A stretch of 64,000 bases of DNA, taken from assembly GCA_964461115.1 (NCBI GenBank), contig CAYWSX010000001.1, positions 186,001 through 250,000 on the forward strand, written 5' to 3'. This DNA comes from RGIG2134 sp964461115 (GTDB lineage: Bacteria; Cyanobacteriota; Vampirovibrionia; Gastranaerophilales; Gastranaerophilaceae). The position numbers were made by a program, and so were the translations under genes. This document shows positions 34,216 through 41,617 of this stretch, piece after piece. The notes under the pieces were generated by a model. The model was not told where the DNA came from, did no database searches, and was given only the letters and a program-made list of their open reading frames with translations. Positions within the stretch are counted from its first letter, which is position 1. Each line of letters opens with the position of its first letter.

Positions 34216-34884
34216 CTAAGAGTTCCATTTAACTCTTGATGGTTTTACTGTTACTAATCTGCCTTCACAACCGGGAACCGCACCTTTAATTAAAAGAAGA
34301 TTGTTTTCTTTGTCAACTTTAACAACTTTTAATTTAGTGACAGTAACTCTTTCGTTACCCATATTACCGGCCATTTTTTTGCCTTTAATAACTCTACCAG
34401 GAGTTGTACCCGCACCGATTGAACCTGGTGCTCTGTGGTTTTTAGAACCGTGTCCCATTGGTCCGCGGGAGAAGTTCCATCTTTTAACGGTACCTTGGAA
34501 ACCTTTACCGATTGACTTGCCCGTAACATCGACTTTTTCGATGTCATCAAGAGCTGATAAATCAATTGATTGTCCAACCTGATAATCAGCTGCATTGTCA
34601 AGTCTGAATTCTTGCAATACTCTGAAATTATCTAATTTGTTTTTTTGAAGGTGCCCGATTTGTGCTTTTGTAAGGTGTTTTTCTTTAGCCGCACCAACAC
34701 CAACTTGGATTGCATTGTAACCGTCAGTTTCAACGGTTTTTACCTGTGTAATTGTCAAAGGGTCAACTTTGATAACCGTTACAGGGATTGCAAGCCCTTG
34801 CTCGTCAAAAACTTGAGTCATACCAAGTTTTTTTCCGATTACACCTAATCTAGAATCTCTTTTGGTCACTTTTCTACCTTTCAT
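34216..34884 (-). CDS. rplC: 50S ribosomal protein L3
   Basis: The 222-residue protein has the L3 features GVIGKKLGMTQVFDE, the block KGFQGTVKRWNFSRGPMGHG and GSIGAGTTPGRVIKGKKM. It initiates 50S assembly. The region between rpsJ and rplC is unusually long (about 220 bases), and the rplC ATG overlaps the stop codon of a 41-codon open stretch there. Confidence 0.97.
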   Translation of the reverse strand: MKGRKVTKRDSRLGVIGKKLGMTQVFDEQGLAIPVTVIKVDPLTITQVKTVETDGYNAIQVGVGAAKEKHLTKAQIGHLQKNKLDNFRVLQEFRLDNAADYQVGQSIDLSALDDIEKVDVTGKSIGKGFQGTVKRWNFSRGPMGHGSKNHRAPGSIGAGTTPGRVIKGKKMAGNMGNERVTVTKLKVVKVDKENNLLLIKGAVPGCEGRLVTVKPSRVKWNS

Positions 34885-35104
34885 CTTGTGAGCGCTACGT
34901 TTGCGTCCTCTTCAGCTGTCACCTTCGCTCCTGCGGAGCTTCCGGGCTTAGCCTTGGATTCTGCGGTCTTACTCGGGGTACCATTGCTGCTTAGCGCGTT
35001 CTTGGTTTATCAAAAGCCGCCTAGTTTATGCAGCCCCCTCGTAGATCACATTAATATTCAATTTTCATGGTATATTAATGTTTTTTCAGCCGAAGCTGAA
35101 GGGA
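34885..35104 (-). other. Atypical GC-rich spacer between rpsJ and rplC
   Basis: This 220-base stretch is far richer in GC than the rest of the window over 34890-35040, then AT-rich. On the minus strand it holds: a TTCAGC-TTCG-GCTGAA tetraloop hairpin (35085-35100) directly after rpsJ; a CATTAATAT/ATATTAATG inverted repeat (35049-35080); and a stop-bounded, start-less frame of 41 codons (34881-35006) rich in Ala, Lys, Ser and Glu, whose TGA overlaps the rplC ATG as ATGA. It could be a structured leader, a remnant of an inserted gene or a small coupled ORF with an unusual start. I cannot assign it. Confidence 0.45.
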
Positions 35105-35419
35105 TTATAACTTAACTTCGATATCAACGCCAGCCGGCAAATCCATTCTGCTAAGTTCTTCTGTTGTTTGTTGTGTCGGATCATAAATATCGATGATTCT
35201 TTTGTGGATTCTCATCTCAAAATGTTCTCTCGACTTTTTGTCAACGTGTGGTGAGCGAAGTACGCAGTATACACGTCTTTTAGTCGGCAAAGGGATAGGA
35301 CCCGCTACTTTTGCATCAGTTCTTTTCGCAGTTTCTACGATTTTTTCTGCTGATACATCGATAAGCTTATGATCATATGCCTTTAAGCAAACTCTGATTC
35401 TTTGTCTTGTTGTACTCAT
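35105..35419 (-). CDS. rpsJ: 30S ribosomal protein S10
   Basis: The 104-residue protein has the S10 pattern RQRIRVCLKAYDHKLIDVSA, GPIPLPTKRRVYCVLRSPHV and SREHFEMRIHKRIIDI. Beyond its role in the 30S head, S10 (NusE) takes part in antitermination. It is the first gene of the operon; the promoter candidate lies about 60-90 bases upstream. Confidence 0.97.
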   Translation of the reverse strand: MSTTRQRIRVCLKAYDHKLIDVSAEKIVETAKRTDAKVAGPIPLPTKRRVYCVLRSPHVDKKSREHFEMRIHKRIIDIYDPTQQTTEELSRMDLPAGVDIEVKL

Positions 35420-35480
35420 TTCAGTTTTACCTTTTTGTTTGTTTTCATAGTCTTAACCAGCATTCGCCAGTGTATAGTCT

Positions 35481-35509
35481 AATCTATATCAAACAAAATC
35501 CCGCGTCAA
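35481..35509 (-). promoter_or_regulatory. Candidate S10 operon promoter
   Basis: On the minus strand TTGACG (35504-35509), a 17-base spacer and TAGATT (35481-35486) make a reasonable sigma70-type promoter, giving a leader of about 55-60 bases before rpsJ. Confidence 0.45.
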
Positions 35510-35629
35510 TCGCTAATTTCAAAATATTATTAAATTTGTAATATTTTCTTAATAATTGTAAAATTTGTATCAAGATTATAAATTTACAAGCTTTATGTAT
35601 ATAAATAATAAAATTAGAAGGAACGCAGC

Positions 35630-36543
35630 ATGAATGTAGGCAGACTCCCGGCAACCAACCAACCAACCAACCAACCAACCAACCAACCAACCAACCAGAG
35701 TATAATCAAAACGACACAAAAAGTGTAGGAAAATTTAAAGGCTGGCTCGTCGGAACTATTGCGGCAGGTTTAATAAAAGCGCCGAACGGACTTATTGTCA
35801 AGAAGTTTCAAAAAATCTCAAAATTTGACGAGTTGGAATTAACAAATGCAAAAAAAGGAGTAGAGAGTGTTTTTGCAGCGACAAACCTAAAAAATAAAGG
35901 AGTCGTAATTGAGTTTGCTAACAATGCAGAAGACATAAAACGCCTAACACCTGATTTCGAAAAAGAACTTAAAATCTTGCCAAAGTTCTTTCGTACAAGA
36001 GTGGCATATGTCTTGCTCACAATGACTCAAGCCGGTAAAAATGCATTTACGTTACTCAAATCTAACAAAGTACTCACATCTGACAAATCCGTCGTTCTTA
36101 CTTTTCACGAAATTGGACATGCGCTAAATAAAAATACTAGCTTCATCGGAAGTGCTCTTCAAAAATGCAGAAAGCTGCCGATTCTGGCAACACCGCTTTT
36201 ATTTGTTTCATTATTCACTAAAAATAAAAAGGAAACTGACAATAAAAAACTAAGCGCATGGGACAAATTTACAAACTTTACACGGAATAACATCGGGAAA
36301 ATAACTGCAGGTCTGTTTGGTGTGGTTCTAGCCGAAGAATTTATGGCGACAGCGAAAGGACTCAAGCTTGCGAAAAAAGTTCTGACCCCTGAATTATATG
36401 CAAAAGCTGCAAAAGGCACGAAATTGGCACAATTAACATATCCTATAATGGCTCTTTCAGCCTCAATCGGCGCAATGCTGACCATTAAAATAAAAGATAG
36501 CATTCAAGCAAAATACGACAAGAAAATGGAAGCAAAAGCATAA
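35630..36543 (+). CDS. HExxH membrane protein (putative metallopeptidase), frame broken at an (AACC)11 repeat
   Basis: The ATG at 35630 has GAAGGAA upstream and reads MNVGRLPA followed by TNQP repeats encoded by 11 AACC units, then reaches TAG at 35726. The downstream frame is open from before the repeat to 36543 but lacks a start in register. With 12 (or 9) units the two join into a 305-residue protein. The rest shows HEIGH in VLTFHEIGHALN, a zinc-protease-type HExxH, two to three hydrophobic segments (PILATPLLFVSLF, ITAGLFGVVLAEEF, LTYPIMALSASIGAML) and a possible third-ligand Glu in LAEEF. Protease activity is inferred. A TTG at 35833 opens the present frame but has no ribosome site. It looks phase-variable and OFF here. 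Confidence 0.72.
35653..35696 (+). repeat. Tetranucleotide repeat (AACC)11, candidate contingency repeat
   Basis: Eleven perfect AACC units (44 bases) begin 23 bases into the gene at 35630. Each unit change shifts the frame. Units of 9 or 12 put the start in register with the 3' reading frame; 11 does not. Confidence 0.93.
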
Positions 36544-36544
36544 T

Positions 36545-36570
36545 AAAAAAGAGGCGAAAGCCTCTTTTTA
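36545..36570. terminator. Bidirectional terminator
   Basis: AAAAAAGAGGC and GCCTCTTTTT pair around GAAA, between two converging genes; it overlaps the stop of the gene at 36568. Confidence 0.8.
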
Positions 36571-37323
36571 TCTGGTTACAAATCCCCATAACTTGCTGTA
36601 CCACGGACTTGCTTCATAGTCTGCTTTTTGCTGGGCAATTCTCGCTTGTTTTTCTTTGGATGCTTTTTGAATATCCCTGCAATTTTGCTCACCATTTAAT
36701 TTTGATAACTTATAACGTTCGTTACCTGCGGTCTTATCAAGCTGCTTAAATGTATTAGTATCAGCATTGCCCGGTTTTTTCATTTCATTAAACGGAAGCT
36801 CGAATTTATTTAGTACTCCATCGTATTTTTCAAACCTTACACCTTCATTAAGAGAATCTTGGCGTACTTTATCATTATAACTTATAATGTTTGTCGAGGT
36901 CGTTCCTAATTTTGAAGCGACGTCTTGCGCAGTAGAAGCTTCTCCGTCTTTTTTCTTTGTCAGTTCAATAGCATATTGACCGTTCCATATTTTTTTAACC
37001 TTAGCGTCGTAGTTGCCATCGAAACGCTCAGCGAAATCCTTTTTTACTGATTCGATATAGTTTTTTTCTTTAGATTCAGCTATTTCGGTCACAGATTTCT
37101 GCATTTTCGTTGCATTTGCTAATTCGACATCCGACATGCCTTTTATTTCCTCAGTGGTCAATTCAGGCAGCTTAATTTCTTTTGGCTCGGCTTTAGGAAC
37201 TTCCTTACCAATGGGAATTGAAATTTTGTTACTATCGACTTTTGTTTTATCATCAGTTTTATTACTCTTAACATGATTTGTTTTATCCACATATGCTTTT
37301 CCTGGAATTGCAGATACTGTCAT
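36568..37323 (-). CDS. Hypothetical lysine-rich protein
   Basis: The 251-residue protein starts MTVSAIPGKAYVDK. It is very rich in Lys, Glu, Asn and Asp, with a low-complexity, probably disordered N-terminal third (HVKSNKTDDKTKVDSNK) and helical segments later. No signal peptide, membrane segment or known domain is seen, and I do not recognise it. An AGGGAG site precedes the ATG. It faces the HExxH gene across a bidirectional terminator and has its own promoter region of about 110 bases behind dapF. Confidence 0.65.
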   Translation of the reverse strand: MTVSAIPGKAYVDKTNHVKSNKTDDKTKVDSNKISIPIGKEVPKAEPKEIKLPELTTEEIKGMSDVELANATKMQKSVTEIAESKEKNYIESVKKDFAERFDGNYDAKVKKIWNGQYAIELTKKKDGEASTAQDVASKLGTTSTNIISYNDKVRQDSLNEGVRFEKYDGVLNKFELPFNEMKKPGNADTNTFKQLDKTAGNERYKLSKLNGEQNCRDIQKASKEKQARIAQQKADYEASPWYSKLWGFVTR

Positions 37324-37434
37324 AATTTTCTCCCTAAATAAAATATAAATCCTCGTACTATAATAAAAAAATTGTTCACATCAAAATTGCCCATTTGAGG
37401 ATTGTGAACAAAAAAAGTTAACAATAGTTAATAA

Positions 37435-38283
37435 TTAACTATTAAAAAATATACCTTCGAATGAAAAATCAGCAGCACCGGTCATATAAACATCGAAATC
37501 GGGATTCTCCTTTGAGCCTGCCCATTCAATGGTTAAGGCACCGCCCGGAAGATTTACTTTAACCTTATTATCTATAAGGCCGTTTAAAATCCCTGCGACA
37601 ACCGCCGCACATGCACCTGTTCCGCAAGCCATTGTGATACCACAGCCGCGTTCCCATACAGAGAGATTAATTTCATTTCGAGATTTAATTTTTATAAACT
37701 CTACATTAGTTTTTTCAGGAAAAAGCTCATGAACTTCAATATCAGGCCCATAATCTTTTGCCAACGTAAATATATCCTCGTCCGTGAAAATTACGCAATG
37801 GGGATTGCCCATGCTCACTGTATTAAGCTCGAATTTTTTTGCCCACACTTCGATAGGAAAATTCAAATTGCTATCCCCTTTGAAAGGAATTTTTTCAGGC
37901 TCTAAAATCGGCTTGGACATATTAACAGTAACGGTTCCGTCTTCATTTATCCGCGGAATAATCACCCCGGCACGAGTTTCTACCGAAAACTCATGTTTAT
38001 CGGTATACCCCTTATTCAAAACATATTTTGCAAAACAGCGCATGCCGTTTCCGCACATTTGCGCAACCGAGCCGTCCGAATTGTAGAATAACCAACCTAA
38101 ATCAGCCTTATCCGACTCGGGAACAACAACTATCAACCCGTCTGCGCCAACTCCAAAGTTTCTTTTACACATTTTTACGGCAAGTTCTTCAACAGGCATT
38201 TTAATTTCCTGAAATTCTTCCCAATCAAGGATTATAAAGTCGTTACCCAATCCTTGCATTTTCGTAAAAAAAACTTTTTTCAT
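37435..38283 (-). CDS. dapF: Diaminopimelate epimerase
   Basis: The 282-residue PLP-independent epimerase has both catalytic cysteines visible: QMCGNGMRC and MACGTGACAA. The start MKKVFFTKMQGLGNDFII is standard. It makes meso-DAP for lysine and peptidoglycan. The ATG lies 3 bases after the clpX stop, so it is the last gene of a tig-clpP-clpX-dapF operon. Confidence 0.97.
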   Translation of the reverse strand: MKKVFFTKMQGLGNDFIILDWEEFQEIKMPVEELAVKMCKRNFGVGADGLIVVVPESDKADLGWLFYNSDGSVAQMCGNGMRCFAKYVLNKGYTDKHEFSVETRAGVIIPRINEDGTVTVNMSKPILEPEKIPFKGDSNLNFPIEVWAKKFELNTVSMGNPHCVIFTDEDIFTLAKDYGPDIEVHELFPEKTNVEFIKIKSRNEINLSVWERGCGITMACGTGACAAVVAGILNGLIDNKVKVNLPGGALTIEWAGSKENPDFDVYMTGAADFSFEGIFFNS

Positions 38284-38286
38284 ATT

Positions 38287-39612
38287 TTAGGCGATATCCT
38301 CTTTTGCCTCGGCTGCAGGAGCCTGCTCAACCTTTTTTTGCGGCAGCTGGATTAATTCAGCACCATTTTCATGCTTTTTAACCATATCCGCCGTTACAAC
38401 AAATTCTGTAATCTCAGGCTTGCTCGGAACGTCATACATAATATCGAGCATAGTTTCTTCCACAATAGAACGAAGTGCACGAGCGCCTGTTTTTCGCTTA
38501 ATTGCTTCTTTAGAAATGTAATCAATAGCCTCAGGCTCAAATTTCAGATCTACACCATCCATTTTAAGTAAGCACTGATACTGTTTAATAATAGCATTTT
38601 TCGGCTCAGTCAAAATCATTTTTAAAGTAGACTCATCAAGAGAATCAAGCACGGCATAAATCGGAATACGACCGATAAACTCAGGAATCAAACCAAATTT
38701 AAGCAAATCTTCAGGCTGCAATTTTTTAAGCATTTTAGCCGCTTCCACTTCTTTTTCAGCAACAGTTGCAGAGCCTTTAGCGCCAAACCCGACAGACGAA
38801 CCCTGGTCAGCACGTCTTTCAACGATTTTATCAAGTCCTACGAACGCACCGCCCACAATAAACAGGATATTTTTTGTATCAATTTGAATAAATTCCTGAT
38901 GAGGGTGCTTCCTTCCGCCCTGAGGAGGAACATTCGCAACTGTGCCTTCAATCATTTTCAGAAGAGCCTGCTGAACACCTTCACCCGAGACATCTCTTGT
39001 TATAGATGTGTTTTCGGATTTTCGTGCAATTTTGTCGATTTCATCAACATAAATAATACCGCGTTCTGCTTTTTGCGCATCGAAATCAGCACTTTGATAT
39101 AATCTCAAGAGAATATTTTCAACGTCGTCACCCACATATCCCGCTTCGGTCAAAGTGGTTGCATCGGCAACAGCAAAAGGAACATCCAGCATTTTTGCAA
39201 GAGTTTGAGCAAGCAAAGTTTTACCTGAGCCCGTCGGCCCTACAAGCAAAATATTACTTTTTTGAATTTCTATTCCTGATTTGTCGCTTTCGTTTTTATT
39301 GTGCGCAATTCTTTTGTAATGGTTATAAACAGCAACTGACAGTACACGCTTAGCGTCATCTTGACCGACAATATGCTCATCAAGATAAGATTTTATTTCC
39401 TGCGGCTTAGGAATGTCTTGGATAGACTCTTCTTCCTTCTGCTCTGCAGGTTTATCTTTTTGCTCGAAAAATTCTTCATCAAGAATTTCATTACAGAGCT
39501 CAACACACTCGTCACAGATATAAACTTCAGGACCCGCAATTAATTTTTTAACCTGGTCTTGAGTTTTACCGCAAAATGAACATTTTAAACGACTTTCGTC
39601 TACGTTTGCCAT
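38287..39612 (-). CDS. clpX: ATP-dependent Clp protease ATPase subunit ClpX
   Basis: The 441-residue AAA+ unfoldase begins with a zinc-binding domain (C11, C14, C33, C36: CSFC and CDEC), then Walker A GPTGSGKT, Walker B IIYVDEIDKI and a sensor-2 region with GARALRSIVEE. The IGF-type ClpP contact lies in SVGFGAKG. It forms hexamers that feed unfolded substrates to ClpP, encoded 14 bases upstream. Confidence 0.98.
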   Translation of the reverse strand: MANVDESRLKCSFCGKTQDQVKKLIAGPEVYICDECVELCNEILDEEFFEQKDKPAEQKEEESIQDIPKPQEIKSYLDEHIVGQDDAKRVLSVAVYNHYKRIAHNKNESDKSGIEIQKSNILLVGPTGSGKTLLAQTLAKMLDVPFAVADATTLTEAGYVGDDVENILLRLYQSADFDAQKAERGIIYVDEIDKIARKSENTSITRDVSGEGVQQALLKMIEGTVANVPPQGGRKHPHQEFIQIDTKNILFIVGGAFVGLDKIVERRADQGSSVGFGAKGSATVAEKEVEAAKMLKKLQPEDLLKFGLIPEFIGRIPIYAVLDSLDESTLKMILTEPKNAIIKQYQCLLKMDGVDLKFEPEAIDYISKEAIKRKTGARALRSIVEETMLDIMYDVPSKPEITEFVVTADMVKKHENGAELIQLPQKKVEQAPAAEAKEDIA

Positions 39613-39626
39613 TAATTATCTCCTGA

Positions 39627-40214
39627 TTATTTCGTTCCTTGTGAAACAACTTTATCAATCATACCGTAAGCAAGAGCTTCTTCAGGGGTCATGATGTAGT
39701 CTCTGTCTGTATCTTTTTCGATTTTCTTGAGAGACTGACCTGTGTTTTTAGCAAGGATTTCGTTCAATGTTTTCTTAATTCTCACAATTTCAGCCGCCTG
39801 AATTTCAATATCGGTAGCCTGCCCTTGAGCACCGCCTAAAGGCTGGTGGATAAGGACTCTTGAGTGAGGAAGAGCCAATCTTTTGCCCGGAGTACCCGCA
39901 GCAAGCAAAAATGCGCCCATAGATGCCGCCTGTCCCAGACAGATTGTAGAAACATCCGCTCTGATATGCTGCATCGTATCAAATATAGCAAGGCCAGCAG
40001 TTACAGAACCGCCCGGGCTGTTAATATACAACATAATATCTTTTTCCGGGTTCTCACTGTCTAACAAAAGTAATTGCGCTACAATAAGGTTCGCAACCAT
40101 ATCGTCAACAGGAGTTCCGAGGAAAATAATTCTTTCTCTCAACAATCTTGAAAAGATGTCGAAAGAGCGTTCGCCTCTGGATGATTGTTCTACTACTACC
40201 GGTACAAAACTCAT
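39627..40214 (-). CDS. clpP: ATP-dependent Clp protease proteolytic subunit ClpP
   Basis: The 195-residue serine protease has catalytic Ser in GQAASMGAFLL, His in LPHSRVLIHQPLGGAQGQ and Asp in KDTDRDYIMTPEEA. It assembles into a tetradecamer chamber with ClpX. It lies between tig and clpX, the common arrangement. Confidence 0.98.
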   Translation of the reverse strand: MSFVPVVVEQSSRGERSFDIFSRLLRERIIFLGTPVDDMVANLIVAQLLLLDSENPEKDIMLYINSPGGSVTAGLAIFDTMQHIRADVSTICLGQAASMGAFLLAAGTPGKRLALPHSRVLIHQPLGGAQGQATDIEIQAAEIVRIKKTLNEILAKNTGQSLKKIEKDTDRDYIMTPEEALAYGMIDKVVSQGTK

Positions 40215-40251
40215 ATTTGTGTCCTTTCCTCTATAATATTTTAACTTACTT

Positions 40252-41544
40252 TTATTTAAATTTCACTGTGTTGTTGTCAAGAATAAATTTGCTGACCTTT
40301 TCACTTATGATTTGCTGAGTAAGTGATTGTACAAGATTAACATTTTTATACATTTCTTTCAACATAGTAGCTTTATCTACGCCATACATTTGAGCAACTT
40401 CACCCAACTTTTCTTCCAAATCCTCTGCTGTAACTTGAATATTCTCATCTTTAGCAATTTTTGAAATAATAAGCGAGTTTTTAATTCTTGATAAAGCTTC
40501 TTTGGCCATTTCAGCTTTTACATTGTCAATGCCTTCTTTTGCGATGGCTTCATCAATATTTTGCCCGCGCTGCTGTGCTCTTATTTTCATATCTTCGATA
40601 ATCGCATCAGCTTCTCTTTCAACCATTTCATCATGAATTTCTACTTCTGTATTTTCAAGGATTTTGTTAAAAATAGCCTCATAAGCACGTTTTTCGCTTT
40701 CAGCTTTCACTGTGCCGTCAAGGTATTTTTGAATATCTTCTTTTAAAGCCGCCAAAGTATCAAAACTGCCTACTTTTTTAGCCAATTCATCGTTCATTTC
40801 CGGCATTTTCTTTTCTTTGATTTCATTGATTGTAATTTTGAACTCTGCGTCAGCGCCTTTAAGTTTTTCATCGTGGTATTCTTCAGGGAATTTAACATTG
40901 ATTACAAATTCATTTCCTGCCTCTTTACCTATCAGCTGCTCTGCAAAGCCGGGAATAAAAGTAGAGTTTCCAAGGTCTAACATATAATTTTTTGCAGCTC
41001 CGCCTTTGATAAGTTCACCATTTGCAGAACCTTCAAAATCAATCATAACGATATCTTTGTCAGTTGTGCTTCTGCCTTCAACTTTTGTCAGTTCCGCGAA
41101 CTTTTCAGAAAGTCTGTCGAGTTCTTTTTCTAAAGCGCCTTCTTCAGTTTTATATTCATCAGCCTTGACGCTCAAACCTTTATATGAGCTGATTTTAACT
41201 TCCGGTCTCAATTCAAATTTAGCTTTCAACTTAAGCGGTTTGCCTGCCGCAAAGTCATATGACATCAAGGTAGGCTCAGCAATCAGTTCAAATTTTTGTT
41301 CAGTAATAACATCAGTAAAAACTTTAGGCAGCATAGCTTCAAGCGCATCTCTTTGAATAGATTCAACACCTACATATTTTTCAACGATATTTTTAGGAGC
41401 TTTTCCTTTTCTGAAACCTGCAATATTTACTCTTTGAGCCAATCTTCTGATGGCTTTATCATATTCTTCAATTGCTTTTTTTTCATCTATCTGAATGTCA
41501 ACTTCTACAACGTTTGCGCCCAATTTTTTCACTTCAGTTTTCAT
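40252..41544 (-). CDS. tig: Trigger factor
   Basis: The 430-residue ribosome-associated chaperone and prolyl isomerase has the ribosome-docking signature GFRKGKAP near residues 44-51. A PPIase (FKBP-like) domain lies around 155-240 (DIVMIDFEGSANGE to DAEFKITINEIKEKKMP) and a helical C-terminal domain follows. It binds L23 at the tunnel exit. First gene of the tig-clpP-clpX-dapF cluster. Confidence 0.97.
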   Translation of the reverse strand: MKTEVKKLGANVVEVDIQIDEKKAIEEYDKAIRRLAQRVNIAGFRKGKAPKNIVEKYVGVESIQRDALEAMLPKVFTDVITEQKFELIAEPTLMSYDFAAGKPLKLKAKFELRPEVKISSYKGLSVKADEYKTEEGALEKELDRLSEKFAELTKVEGRSTTDKDIVMIDFEGSANGELIKGGAAKNYMLDLGNSTFIPGFAEQLIGKEAGNEFVINVKFPEEYHDEKLKGADAEFKITINEIKEKKMPEMNDELAKKVGSFDTLAALKEDIQKYLDGTVKAESEKRAYEAIFNKILENTEVEIHDEMVEREADAIIEDMKIRAQQRGQNIDEAIAKEGIDNVKAEMAKEALSRIKNSLIISKIAKDENIQVTAEDLEEKLGEVAQMYGVDKATMLKEMYKNVNLVQSLTQQIISEKVSKFILDNNTVKFK

Positions 41545-41617
41545 TATAAATTCCTTACATTATCTACTGTTAGGTTTATTATATTACAAATATAAAATAC
41601 GTCCAGTGTAAGCGAAT

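Noticed and set aside
35085..35100. TTCAGC-TTCG-GCTGAA hairpin as rpsJ terminator
   Set aside because: On the minus strand it is followed by A residues, not U. It would also cut off rplC and everything downstream. Kept only as a possible RNA structure.
34888..35115. Plus-strand 75-codon frame (MSATFASSSAV start) in the rpsJ-rplC gap
   Set aside because: Opposite to the operon, no ribosome site, overlaps the rpsJ 3' end; composition effect of the GC-rich block.
35484..35690. Minus-strand frame reading VGWLVGWLVGW through the AACC repeat
   Set aside because: Pure consequence of a 4-nt repeat read antisense; no start signal and it covers the S10 promoter region.
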